Shown in pieces: positions 40,960 to 52,700 of a stretch of DNA of 64,000 bases; position 1 is the first letter of the stretch; each line of letters opens with the position of its first letter. The translations under genes and the position numbers were made by a program. Origin of the DNA: Alentia gelatinosa. Its lineage: Eukaryota > Annelida > Polychaeta > Phyllodocida > Polynoidae. The stretch lies in NCBI GenBank assembly GCA_950022655.1, contig OX465579.1, positions 139,881,118 to 139,945,117 of the forward strand, given 5' to 3'. The notes beneath the pieces were generated by a model. The model made no database searches. It saw nothing but the letters and a program-made list of their open reading frames with translations, and had not been told where the DNA came from.

Positions 40960-42495
40960 TGGCATTTCCTCCCTATAAACATCCATGTAAATAATTAAAT
41001 CTGCATTGCGTGTCTGGATATGCATATGGAAGTGAGTTATAACTGTATCACCAACATGCTCAGCTAGTCCAACTCAAGTCCCATAGATGGAGTCTGTTAT
41101 CAAATACTGGAATTTAGTACAAGCAAAAACTATACTTTTAAAGGTATGTCAGTCATTGCTCTTTTATCTTGGAACCTCTCTCTGGGAATAAACCCCGATG
41201 ATGTTAGCCATAATATAGACTTTAAAGGAGATAAAATGTTTTCCATCCCGAGGAGCTCCATCCCGTGTACCCTCCAGTGGCAATCAAGCTAATGGATTCT
41301 GGACGACAAGGAATACCAGAATATAAACTAAGAAAAAAACCTTGGGACTACTAAGTACCATACCTGCTTGGCCTTATACGAGCTATAAACAGCGCAGTTG
41401 GATGTTACATTTCCTCTGGTATGTATATATTCCTAGTTTAAATGTTACGACGGAACCATTAGTCATTCTGTATATATTTAATTAACTTTAATTATTAGAA
41501 GGTTCTTGCTGGAGGGCATAGCCAATCAGTATCCTCACTGTACAGACACAATACTAATCAAGTGAAACAAGTCGGAAAACCGGGACAATTCTAAAAACAA
41601 GACCCCCACCCTACCTACCATTTTGAGAGCACTTGGTGTTGTCTAGATCCTGGATCCACCAACGGCCTGCCCCACCCCTGCGCCGCCTCGCTAACTTTCT
41701 TTTGGTTTGTTCCAATTAAGTATTAGGTTAACTAAGTTACGACTATGATTGTATGCTAAATCACCTGTCTCTCGGACACTTAATTATTATGTATTTGCTT
41801 AGGCATACAATACTAACGCCGACTAGTTATATCCGGTTAGAAAAAAAACCATAATCAGTGCCTAGGACATCGCGATAAGTACTATTATCAAATTTATCTA
41901 GAAGATTAATATGGCATCTTAAAGGCCCTGCCTGCCACTAGAAGTACAGAAATAGATATATATGAATTTCATTTGTAATTCAGACATGGCATTTTCGATA
42001 CTTCTATGGAAATCTTTACTTATAAGTTATAAAAATTATCTGTGTGTGTATAAAACACAGTTGATTTTAATTGAGGCGGATTCAAGCGAATGAATAATTA
42101 TTTGAACCTCCTCATAGACCCTCAGGCTCACGCTTTGGCCGACAAGAAAGCGTTTCCAGGTTTTCCTTATCTCTGAGGCACCGAATTCCACATTAGAAAT
42201 ACCCTAATTGATATCCTAATTAAGCATGCCTTTGTTCTGTCTGTCTGTCTCTCTCTGTCTCTCTCTCTGTCTCTCTCCCTCTCTTTCTTAATTGATATCA
42301 GTTGGTACAGGTAATTCCACATGTGAAGGCGATACTCATGTAGCAACCTGGTAAATAAACATTATGTCCAACAAATTGCCTTGCTTGTGACATTTTAGTC
42401 TGGTTGGGTAAGATCATAGAAAGCGATACCAATAGTCATAGATAACCATTAAGTGGAACATGCGACCATGCAGGATATATTTATGTGTACAATGA
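40960..42495. other. Intergenic interval downstream of Wnt8
   Basis: I see no gene. A TCTG/TC-rich microsatellite lies at about 42237-42290. The rest is unremarkable AT-rich DNA. Confidence 0.5.
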
Positions 42496-42498
42496 TCT

Positions 42499-42709
42499 TG
42501 AAGGATTTTGGAACACCAGTTGTATGTTTAGTACTTGTATTGAACTAATATCATGCTTTAAAGTACACAGTGAGTTGAGGATTCATGAGGTTCCCGCGAA
42601 CGCTCTATAGATCATGTTAGATGCAAGATTCACAAAAACTGTACGGTTATATTGATATAACCGCGGTAAGCGCATGAGCGCGATCTCTACAAGATGAACT
42701 TATTCTACA
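42499..42709 (-). repeat. 3' LTR of the deleted Gypsy element
   Basis: Near-identical to the LTR at 45440-45650. On the - strand it runs from TGTAGAATAAG to CCTTCA. Three substitutions relative to the other LTR all fall within 45 bp of one end. Confidence 0.9.
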
Positions 42710-42996
42710 TCTCCCTTTCTCGAGTCTTTTAAGTATGATAAACTATAAGTCTTTACTCTGACATAATGAGTCATTGAGTTTGATATAATCTCATACAAGT
42801 CTTTGAGTTTGATACGATAAGTCTTTAGTTTGATACTATGCTCAAGTATATGAAAATAATGAGACTAGAATATGAAGTCTTTTGACTTAACGATAACTTG
42901 GGTTTTAACTGTTAACCAACAAACTGAACTTGTGGAGAGAGGTTACTAGCACGATCATCCACTCACAAACTTTCAGCATTTGTGCCCCATCTCTAG

Positions 42997-44710
42997 TTAG
43001 TCCTTAAACCTTTCTGGTTTGTGTATCTCTCGGCCTACTCTAGTACAAGTGATCTTAGGTGACTGTGGTTTAGGAGTCACGGCCTTAGCTGGACTTGCAG
43101 GTACTGCCTTTGGTGCCATAGTAGGTGTTGGCAGTAGTGGTGTAGCTTGCATCGGCTGAGATTCATGCGTAATCGGCCTCAGAACTGGCTGTTGAACTGG
43201 CTTTTGAACTGGGTGTGAAGCTGGCAGTTCTTTCATCTGTATCCTATTGCGCACTAGTGTCTTGTTTGGTGTTTGAACAACATATGACCTTTCATGATGA
43301 GATTCCTTCACTGTTGCTTTTTCTTTCCGGTCTGGCAACCACACCTCGTCTCCAGGTTTGAGTGGTGTGAGGTCATGCGCTTTATGATGCTGGTCAAAGT
43401 TTCCCTTTAACTTCCGTTTATATTCCTCCTCACGTTGTCTAACAATACTTACATCGGGAGGTTCGATTCCCAATTTGGACGGGTGTATTGGGATTTTGGT
43501 GTTCAGGCGACGTCCCATGAGGAGTTGAGCAGGGCTGAACCCATTCCTGATAGGTGCATTTCTGTGATTGAGAAGCGCTACATACGGATCAGGCGCCTTA
43601 ATAAGGTCTTTCAAAGTGCGTACTGCTCGTTCAGCCTCTCCGTTACCGGAGGGATGACCTGGTGAGCTGGTGATATGGATGAACCCATATTCCCTAGCAA
43701 AGTTCCTGAAATCCTGGCTCGCATACTGCGGTCCATTATCAGAACACACAATTTGAGGTATGCCTTGATCAGCGAAGATGGACTTCATTGTCTCGACAAT
43801 AGTATGCGAAGTTGTAGAGTCAAGCTTCTTATAAAACGGAAATCTGGAGTAAAAATCTACAACAACAATGTAGTGAACATCTCCAAGTTGGAAAAGGGCG
43901 GTGGCAACTTTCTGCCACGGATGGTCCGGTAGAGCAGATGGAACGAGTGGTTCCATGTAGTTGGGATTCTTGACCCGACAGTGGTGACATCTCTGGATTA
44001 ACTCTTCTACATCTGTGCTACATCCGGGCCACCAAACACTGTCACGTGCCAGCTGACGACACTTAGTGATGCCTTGATGCCCTTCGTGTAACTTGTTGAG
44101 GATGTCTGGGCGTAGAGATGATGGAATGACAATACGCGTACCCATCAGCAACAGATCGTCCACGATGTTGAGATCTGCCTGGAAGGGGAGGTATTTCTTC
44201 GCGATACCCTTGACCTGTGATCGGTCTGGCCACCCATCACGCACATACATCGCAACTTCACGACACATGTCGTCTTCCCACTGGTGCTGACGAATCTGCT
44301 CTAGACGTTGGTCGGAAGCAGGAAGAGATTTGCGAACAAAGTTCACGTATACTGTTGTGTCTTCCTGGAACCTGATGTCGGCTTCTGACGGCCCAGTGCC
44401 TGGAGCTCGGGATAAGGTGTCAGCAGTGTAGAGTTCCTTGCCGGGCACATGGATGATGGTATATTCATACCACATAAGATGCATTCTAAACCCCTGGATT
44501 CTTGGGGTGAGAAGGTCTAAATCTTTAGAACCAAGAAGAGGTACCAGTGGTTTATGGCCTGTTTCGAGTGTGAACTGTTTACCGATGAGGTAATCACGAA
44601 ACTTCTCACATGCCCATGTACTCGCGAGAGCTTCCTTCTCTATCTGAGCATAGCGACGTTCAGTTTCAGAGAGAGATCTGGAAGCGTAGGCAACAGGACA
44701 AGCTAACAAG
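42997..44710 (-). pseudogene. RNase H-integrase part of pol in the deleted Gypsy element
   Basis: The frame opens inside RNase H (YASRSLSETERRYAQIEKEA, then the FTLETGHKPL region). It continues through the HHCC finger (HEGHQGI..RCHHC), the integrase core with CSDNGPQY and SGNGEAERAV, and a GPY/F-like tail (LKPGDEVWLPDRKEKATV). At the first catalytic position, where Gypsy integrases usually have TDLF, this copy has TALF: a GCC codon where GAC is expected. The integrase is therefore probably dead. RT and protease are missing. The frame ends in a Pro-rich tail and a stop at 42997. Confidence 0.8.
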
Positions 44711-45136
44711 CTGGGCAATAATAAGAAGTTCCTCGATCTCTTCAACCTTTTTTTTCGTAAGGGCAAGCGAGTCCATGACATCCCGCACGCGATGGTAGAA
44801 ATTATCCATAGTCTCACCCTTTTCCTGCCTAGTGTGATAGAGCTTGTGTAAGAGAGCGAACGAGGTTTTTCCAGGGGAAAAATACTTAGTCAGTGCCTCC
44901 TTAGCTAACTTAAAGCTACCTGCAACCCCATTATTGTCCAACTTTTTGAGAATTTTCCTAGTCGTACGAAGATAATAAAACAGTTTGTCAAATTTCTCCT
45001 CATCTTCATGGTCATTCGTGAAAGATTGTAGGGCAAACATAGCTTCCAACCCTTCTAGCTTCTGGGAAAGGTCTGCTGATTTTTCATTGAAAATTGGGTA
45101 ATATGGAATTTCCCCAGAAGCCTTTTGATCCCCCAT
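44700..45136 (-). pseudogene. gag 5' portion of the deleted Gypsy element
   Basis: The frame starts at the ATG whose first base is 45136 (MGDQKASGEIPYYPIFNEK). It carries a retrotransposon gag core (FDKLFYYLRTT, AKEALTKYFSP, LLHKLYHTRQEKGETMDNFY), the capsid-like part of gag. It runs to LLIIAQL and then, at about 44700, the sequence crosses into pol in another frame. The zinc-knuckle region expected at the gag C-terminus is absent. Confidence 0.75.
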
Positions 45137-45439
45137 GTTGAACTACTAGTTTGAGTTTGAGTCAAAATTTCAGAGAGTGACACTTCAAACTTTTGACAAC
45201 TGTGGTACTTTGGAGTAAAGCATATGTAGAGTCAATGAGTCCTACATTATAGTTCATATGACAACAATACTGAGTAGTTTTCACTAAACACACAGACACT
45301 GGTAATACTGATGAGTTCACAACTTGACCTAGTTGAGTGACTGACAGTGACAATTTTAAAACATCAGTTTGAGTTGAGTTTCACTTAGCTGCACTTGTCA
45401 TCAATGTCCACTTGTCTAGTTGCCCACTTGCTGCCACCA

Positions 45440-45650
45440 TGAAGGATTATGGAACACGAGTTGTATGTTTAGTAATTGTATTGAACTAATATCATGCTTT
45501 AAAGTACACAGTGAGTTGAGGATTCATGAGGTTCCCGCGAACGCTCTATAGATCATGTTAGATGCAAGATTCACAAAAACTGTACGGTTATATTGATATA
45601 ACCGCGGTAAGCGCATGAGCGCGATCTCTACAAGATGAACTTATTCTACA
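45440..45650 (-). repeat. 5' LTR of the deleted Gypsy element
   Basis: A 211 bp copy, flanked outside by GATCT. On the - strand its inner edge is followed immediately by TGGTGGCAGC, a candidate tRNA primer site. Confidence 0.9.
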
Positions 45651-45655
45651 GATCT

Positions 45656-46070
45656 AATGTTATTTCCATTTATAATGGAATAGTCCGATGCACGTGAATC
45701 ATATATCATCATATCAAAGTAAGAGAATATCCTAAGACATTACCCCATATCCCTGGATAAAACCAATAGGCCGTAGTTTGGCAAATAAAATTCTATTGAA
45801 TTTTATGAGATGAAAGGATTTTGGTTGTCTTCATAGATTATTAATTAGAAGATTATTGATATGAAAAATTAATGATATATGTAATGATAATTGACTGATA
45901 GAGAAATTATGACAGCATCATTTACTATAGGCCTACTGGTTTGATATACCACTGCTAGCACCTTTGTGACATACTGTGACCACGGAAGCGAGAGGGTATA
46001 CCCTCTTGCTTGCTAAGACACAACAGAGGCAGCAAGAGTGTATTTTGAAATGGTACATGCCACTGTTTGC
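45656..46070. other. Interval beside the Gypsy element
   Basis: No gene is seen. From 45982 there is an AGCGAGAGGGT..ACCCTCT motif that recurs as a perfect hairpin at 46522. Confidence 0.4.
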
Positions 46071-46073
46071 GCT

Positions 46074-46842
46074 GGGACCCGTTTCAATAGAATGCGTCAT
46101 TAAGCCACTTAGTGACATGACTAGTGACAGCAATAGTGAAAAAATTTAAGTCTCATTTCATAAGGCATGTCACTGTCGGGGAGGTGTGTCTTGTCACTGT
46201 TGTGGATGTGTCCCTAGTTTGGGACAGCATAGCGGAAAAACATGTGGGGCACCCCATCTCACATACTCATGTCCTACCGGGAACAAGTGCCATCAATGTG
46301 AAGGTCACCGCATAGATTAGCGACAGCGCTTGAATAATTCTACACTGGCCACCAGAGCAGCATTTGCTATGACAGAATTCAAATGTGAATATCGTTGGAT
46401 TGCATGAGCCGATCTCCTTCATATTTGGCATATTTATATGTTGTATGTGTCCCTAACTGGGGTTAAAGTTTCATAGCTTAATTCCTACAGGACGTAAAGT
46501 AACGCGTTTGTGACAATAGAAGCGAGAGGGTAAACCCTCTCGCTATTTGGGACACAACAGTGACCCCAACAGTGACCGGACATCGGACTTATGAAATAGT
46601 CAAGCCACTATTAGCGCCCGTCTGTAACAAGGACTCGCGGAATGGCTTGTCACTAAACTACTGCAACGCAACCTGTCGAGCTATCGTGTCACTACACCCA
46701 ATAACGGACGTCCTACAGACTATTGAAATGGGCCCCTGGTATCTCGGAATCGGTTGTCACTAAACTACTGAAACACTACCTGCCGCTATTGTGTCACAGG
46801 ACTCAATAACGGACATCCTACAGACTATTGAAACGGGCCCCT
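46074..46842. repeat. Cluster of TGTCACTA/GGGCCC-ended MITE fragments
   Basis: GGGACCCGTTTCAATAG at 46074 is mirrored by CTATTGAAATGGGCCC (ending near 46735) and again by CTATTGAAACGGGCCC (ending near 46836), the last pair forming a ~100 bp direct duplication. A perfect hairpin AGCGAGAGGG-TAAA-CCCTCTCGCT lies at about 46521-46544. The ends resemble the element at 19328-19630. Confidence 0.5.
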
Positions 46843-47458
46843 GGTGTCGGAGTGTAACCAATTTTGCATGCTAGTAACAAGCTGAAGTACCCATGTCACG
46901 TCAAATGATAGGTGTTCAGCCATACACACTTACACAGTTCACGGCAGATTTTACACTACAGCCTAGAAACACACCATCTGGTGGAAGTTGGTCACACTAC
47001 AGGATTCAGTCTACACTGGCAACCAGAGCTACACAAAGTAAGATTGGCCACCACCTCTGTTTACACTGTGTTCCAACTAAGAGGTTGGTAACGTTAAACC
47101 ACGGACGTGTCCACGGATTCTCACTCTCGAACCAAATAAGTATGTTCTACAAGGATTCTAAGATCCCAAATAATTGCAAAGAAATATTTATATGTTAATA
47201 GATTCATAAAGAACCTTATCTCTGTGGCCATTTTATTAAAAATACACATTAAAATAAGATGAGAACATGGAAAAGTGACTTCCAGGGTAAGAATGTGGGT
47301 CATGGTAGGGTCAAGGGGGCATGGCCAGAGAGTGGTCGGACCACACAGTAAAAATAGATACACAGAGTAAAAATAGATACCAACCCCTAACAAACCTCTC
47401 TTACCCACTGCAATGGCATGAGATACCCGCTAACACGCCAGGTCAAGGCTCCTCTCAA

Positions 47459-47533
47459 TTTAACGTGACCAGAGCTAACGTAGTGTAGCTCGGGTGGCCA
47501 GTGTACACAAAGTTAGCTCTGGTCGGGTTAAAC
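47459..47533. repeat. 75 bp hairpin
   Basis: TTTAACGTGACCAGAGCTAAC is mirrored by GTTAGCTCTGGTCGGGTTAA with about 30 bp between the arms. It has no coding content and is probably a small foldback element. Confidence 0.6.
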
Positions 47534-47539
47534 TGAACA

Positions 47540-48010
47540 ATGACCTTCACATGGCGTGGTAACTGGTTGTTTATGCTATTTCACTGGGTATAGGAAGTTC
47601 ATTTTCACTATTTTAACATATGTCCATGTGTCTGATCCTATGGCCGCCATGCAGAGGAGGTGCACAGCGCAGCGCCCCCTATACCGACCCAACTCACATA
47701 TACGATCGCGGCTGCCTCTCGGCAACACTTTCCAACCTGGCAGCGAAGGGAAGGGACCACGCCAGTCTTACCCAAGCCTTGGCTGGTGCCCGCCTGTGTA
47801 CGCCGCTGGCTACCTAACAGGCAGGTAGCAGGTCCTGGGTGGGCGGCTGGCAGTGGTGTGATGCTGGTTTTTGAGTCAATGATCGGAAGTGACCAATGCA
47901 CCCGGGAAAAAGTTCAGTTTTCAAATACCAACGGACATAGCGATAGTTGTGATGTGATTATCAGAAGAAGTAAACTTAACCATGGTATTAAACTGATAAT
48001 AATTCAATGA
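47540..48010. other. GC-richer interval before the LTR element
   Basis: 47640-47860 is noticeably GC-richer than its surroundings and stays open in several frames, but no splice-bounded exon or domain is recognisable. Confidence 0.3.
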
Positions 48011-48012
48011 GA

Positions 48013-48017
48013 TGAAG
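48013..48017. repeat. Target-site duplication TGAAG (left)
   Basis: A 5 bp TGAAG immediately precedes the 5' LTR and is repeated immediately after the 3' LTR at 53315-53319. Gypsy-type integrases usually leave 4-6 bp. Confidence 0.9.
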
Positions 48018-48303
48018 TGTAGTATCCTTGTATACTATTGCATCTAATGTCTAATGTTTGGTCTCTATATGTGTGTTACTGTTAACATGACACACTTACT
48101 GTAAGCTGCTGCCATCTGTGAGCAACTCTAACAACTACTCATGTATGACCTCTATGTGGTATTTCTAGGAACAGGGGATTGTGACATACTTCTCGCTCTC
48201 TGTCCATAGCCTTGGTACCATGAAGACATAGGAATAAATGCTGCCATAATAATCCACCATCATCCTGCCTTAGTTCCCATATTTCACATAATCATACACT
48301 ACA
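48018..48303 (+). repeat. 5' LTR, 286 bp
   Basis: It begins TGTAGTATCC and ends ATACACTACA. An AATAAATG motif near 48232 could serve as the polyadenylation signal. It carries the TGCC that the 3' LTR lacks. Confidence 0.95.
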
Positions 48304-48304
48304 A

Positions 48305-48322
48305 TGGCGACGAGGATATTAA
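48305..48322 (+). promoter_or_regulatory. Candidate tRNA primer-binding site
   Basis: TGGCGACGAGGATATTAA lies one base after the 5' LTR. TGG start and position are as expected; the tRNA was not identified. Confidence 0.6.
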
Positions 48323-48808
48323 GAGGACCCACTGGAATATGATTTTGGCTACTTTTGTCAAACTTTTACCAACTTATTGTGTGATTTTGGATTTGGATTT
48401 TGGCAGTTTGGAACAGCATGGTGTGATTTGGTAGTATTCCTTTGTGTGAGCAGATCCTGGTGTAAGCACATGGGTGATCCCCACATGTGGCTTTATATTC
48501 TACTCTAATATAACACCTACTACAGTGGTTTGGATACCCCTAATTACCAATTAGAGGGCACTGATAGTAAGGTTTGGATTATATCTACAGTATTTTCATA
48601 ATGTTATGGCTATGTGGACATTGGGCATCTTCAAGGTAGGCCAGTTACACTTTATACATATAGTCCCCTGACAACTACAGACATTTGCTGTAGACGCTGC
48701 TTCTACAGAAAAGGGACTTTTGGTCACTAATCCACAGACATTTTGTTTAGGACTATCTCTGTTTTGTGCACAATTCTGACAAAAACTTTTTGGGAAAAAT
48801 CACCAAAC

Positions 48809-49693
48809 ATGGATGGTTTCAGTTTGCCACATTTTCCTTCCTTTGATTATGAGGCAGACAAAAGCAATTCTGGTCCCAGGTGGAAAAGATGGTTGGCCAG
48901 ATTAGAAATGCTATTTGTCGGCATGGGTCTAGAAGGTAATGACACAGACAAGAGGCGCCGTGCTCTCCTTCTACACTATGCTGGTGAGAAGGTATTTGAC
49001 ATCTATGATGCAGAAAAGGGCACTGGGCCATACACATACAAAGAAACAAGTGAACTTTTGACAAACTATTTTGAACCAAAGACAAATCTTCAGATGGAAA
49101 TATTCACTTTTAGATCATGTGCACAAAAACCTGACCAGTCATTAGATGACTATGTAACTGAGTTGAGAACCTTTTCCAGAAATTGCAATTTTGCTGATGC
49201 AGATACAGAAATCCTGTGCCAAATTACACAACACTGCAGATCAAACAGGCTTCGTAGGCGAGCACTCCGTGAGCCTGACAAGAAGTTAAAAGACATTCTG
49301 GAGTTAGGACGGTCCCTAGAGTTAGCTGACCGTAATGCTAGTGTGATGGAGAGTGAACGTCGCAGTGAGACCTCCGTTAATGCAGTCAGACAACAAAGAC
49401 ATTCAAAACACAGTGGGAATAGTGGGAAATATCGTTCCACAACTACACATTCTTCAAAGTCAAACTGCAATCGGTGTGGTAGTGATCAGTCACATTCCAG
49501 GGATGTGTGTCCAGCCCGGGGGAAAACTTGCAATTACTGCAAGGTCGAGGGACACTTCAGGTCGGTCTGCTTCAGACTTAAACGCAAGGAGCAGGGCCAG
49601 CAGAGAAACAAAGTGAACACTGTAGCAGAGAGCTCCGGGCAATCTGACTCCAGTGATGACTCCAGTGAAGAGTACTACTATGGTGACAGATGA
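48809..49693 (+). CDS. gag: gag polyprotein of the Gypsy element
   Basis: The frame is open from 48743. I favour the ATG at 48809 (MDGFSLPHFPSFDYE) because the preceding residues are hydrophobic and unlike gag, though 48743 is possible. The capsid-like core carries WKRWLARLEMLF and LLTNYFEPKTN. A basic C-terminal part holds two zinc knuckles, CX2CX5HX4C (CNRCGSDQSH..C) and CX2CX4HX4C (CNYCKVEGHFRSVC). It ends with an acidic Ser-rich tail and a UGA at 49691-49693, after which the same frame stays open into pol. Role: structural particle protein that packages the element RNA. Confidence 0.9.
   Translation: MDGFSLPHFPSFDYEADKSNSGPRWKRWLARLEMLFVGMGLEGNDTDKRRRALLLHYAGEKVFDIYDAEKGTGPYTYKETSELLTNYFEPKTNLQMEIFTFRSCAQKPDQSLDDYVTELRTFSRNCNFADADTEILCQITQHCRSNRLRRRALREPDKKLKDILELGRSLELADRNASVMESERRSETSVNAVRQQRHSKHSGNSGKYRSTTTHSSKSNCNRCGSDQSHSRDVCPARGKTCNYCKVEGHFRSVCFRLKRKEQGQQRNKVNTVAESSGQSDSSDDSSEEYYYGDR
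49691..49693 (+). other. Single in-frame UGA between gag and pol
   Basis: After the gag stop the same reading frame continues without another stop for 20 codons to the pol Met at 49754. gag and pol are thus one frame parted by UGA (context AGA-TGA-CGC). Confidence 0.85.
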
Positions 49694-49753
49694 CGCCACC
49701 ATACAAAAACTGTCAATCATATATGCAACGACCATTGTCTCTCCCTTAACTCT

Positions 49754-52700
49754 ATGAACACTAAATTGCCGCATGCCTCTGTAAAACTTGAAAATATACA
49801 CTGTAAGGTTATGGTTGATACTGGTAGTGTGGTCAACATTCTTGATCAGTCTATGTATGTAAAGCTAGGCAAACCACAGTTATCAAAATCAGGCTCAAGA
49901 AGGTTATGTCCCTATGGTGGAGGTTCACACATTAAGGTGTTAGGTACATGTAAACTCACTGTGGAGACCAGGTCCAACCTCCAGGTACATAAGTTTCAGG
50001 TGGTCGCTGGCAGTTTTGGTACATTGATAGGTTATAGTTCAGCTTCTGAACTTGGTTTGGTAAAGGTAAACCTGAATAACATCAAAGATAGTTCTGACCG
50101 CCTTAAGCACAAATTCCCCAAGCTGTACAAAGGGATTGGTAAGTTGACAGGTACTCAAGTGAAACTTCACATAGATAAGAAAATCAAACCTGTGGCACAG
50201 CGTTCTAGAAGGACACCCTTCCACTTGAGGGAAAAAGTAGGGAAAGAGTTGGATAAATTACTCTCTGAAGACATTATTGAAAGAGTAGATGGGGAACCTA
50301 CTCCTTGGGTAAGCCCTATTGTTGTTGTGCCTAAGAAGAACAAAGAAGAGGTTAGGATATGTATTGATATGCGGGAAGCTAACAAAGCGATTTCCCGTGA
50401 AAGACATTTGTTACCCACAACAGAGGAGTTGATAAGTGACCTGAATGGTGCATCCTGTTTTTCAAAGATTGACCTCCGGGCTGGCTACCACCAGCTGGAG
50501 CTCAATCCAGAGTCAAGATATATAACAACTTTTTCAACACACAAAGGTCTGTTTCGGTACAAAAGATTATTCTTTGGAATTTCCTCTGCTTCTGAAATCT
50601 TCAATGAGCATATTCGCTCTGTGATCCAGCATATCCCACATGTTAAGAATATCAGTGATGACATTCTGGTATATGGTAAGGGTGAAAATGCCAAACAAAT
50701 GCATGACCAAGCCTTAAATGCCACTTTAACAGCTCTACAGGAGGCAGGACTGACAGTAAATGGCACTAAGAATGAGTACTATAAAGATGATGTCATCTTC
50801 TATGGTCTTAAGTTTAGTGCACAAGGTATATCCCCTGACCCTTCCAAGGTCAGTGCGGTTCGAAATATTTCTGCACCAACAAATGTCTCTGAGGTACGTA
50901 GCCTCATTGGTATGCTAACATACTGCTCGCGATTCATTCCTAATTACGCAACAGTTAGTGAACCAATTCGGAAATTGTTGCGTAATAACACAGAGTTTGT
51001 GTGGTCTAGTGAACAGGACCAATCGCTTCAGTCTTTAAAAGACAGTTTGTCTAATGAGAGTGTGCTACAGTATTTTGACACAAACAAAAAGTCAGAAATT
51101 ATTGTTGATGCAAGCCCTGTTGGTTTGGGGGCAATCTTCTGTCAGGATAATGATGTTATTGAGTATGCGAGCCGTGCACTATCCCCAACAGAATCTCGCT
51201 ATAGCCAAACTGAGCGCGAAGCTCTTGCAATTGTGTGGGCCTGTGAACACTTTGATATGTATTTACGAGGGGCTCCACATTTTGTGGTCTGGTCAGATCA
51301 CAAACCTCTAGAAAAGATTTGGAAAAAGGCAAAAGCCCCGTCACTGAGAATTGAGAGATGGGGACTCCGCTTACAATCATATGATTTTACAATTAGACAT
51401 TTGCCTGGATCGCAGAATCCAGCAGACTGGATGTCTCGCCATCCTGCACCAAGTCATAAAAGTTCTCAGGAAGAATACATTGCTGAATTATATGTTAATT
51501 TTGTTGCAGAATCCTGTGCCTTCGCTGCTTTGACTTTGTCTGATATTTGTGATGCTGTTACAAACGATGCTACATATGGCAAGGCCATTGAACTCACAAA
51601 TTCTGGAAATTGGCATTTGTTAAGAAAATTGACTGATCCTGAAATTGATTGTGTAACGCTGAAAGAGATCAGTGCAGTTCGCGAAGAACTAACATTACAC
51701 CCATTAGGCATACTACTGAAAGGTAACAAAATTGTCTTACCAAAAAGCCTATATGAAAGAGCTATAGCTATTGCTCATGAAGGTCACCAAGGAATGACCA
51801 GAACAAAATCCTTTATAAGATCAAAGGTTTGGTTTCCAGGTATCAATAACCTGGTAGAAGAGCGAATAAGAAATTGCACTGCATGTCAACTTGTACAAAA
51901 TGACCCTGTACGGTTAGAACCATTGTGCATGTCCGATTTACCAGATGGTCCATGGGAAAATCTAAGTGCTGATTTCTGTGGTCCATTACCATCAGGTGAC
52001 TATCTGTTTGTCATCACGGATGAATACTCCCGTTATCCTATAGTAGAGATTGTCAAGTCTGTTTCTGCAAATACAGTTATTCCTGTTTTGGACAAAATTT
52101 TGTCAGATTGGGGGGGAGTCAAACAAATCAAGACTGATAATGGTAGTCCATTTAACTCGCATGCATTTGCTGAGTTTGCGAAATATTCTGGTTTTCATCA
52201 CCGTAAAATTACACCACGATGGCCCCGTGCAAATGCACAAGCAGAAGCATTCAATAAGCCGCTCATGAAATCTATTCGTACTTCAAAAATTGAAGGTAAA
52301 AACTGGAAACAACAAATGTACAAATTCCTGAGACAATACCGTGCAACCCCACATCCATCTACTGGGTTTACACCATATTTTCTACTCTTAAGGCGAGAAC
52401 CTTTGACAAAATTACCCCAGTTAGATATCAAGTCAGATGACCTCATTCATCTAAAAGCAAAACAAAATGATGAAGAAGCAAAAGCAAAAATGAAAAGGTA
52501 TGCTGATTCTAGAAATCATGCAACTGAGTCAAAGATTAATGTCGGTGATCAAGTCCTTGTCAGAACAGAAACGAAGCATAGTAAGTTAACACCTGCATAT
52601 GTCTCACAACAATATAAGGTAACAAGAAAGAAGGGTAATATGCTAACTGCTACATCTGAAGACCATAAAATCACAAGAAACAGTTCTTGTTTCAAGCCAA

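Larger units (their letters stand above)
42499..45650 (-). mobile_element. Internally deleted Gypsy-type LTR retrotransposon
   Basis: The 211 bp LTRs at 42499-42709 and 45440-45650 differ at three positions and begin/end TG..CA when read on the - strand. GATCT is duplicated on both sides (42494-42498, 45651-45655). On the - strand a primer-site-like TGGTGGCAGCAAGTGGG directly follows the 5' LTR, and a purine tract (GAAAGGGAGA) directly precedes the 3' LTR. Between them gag is joined to RNase H and integrase; the zinc-knuckle, protease and RT regions are gone. It must have been moved or made by another copy's enzymes, or been deleted after insertion. Confidence 0.9.
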
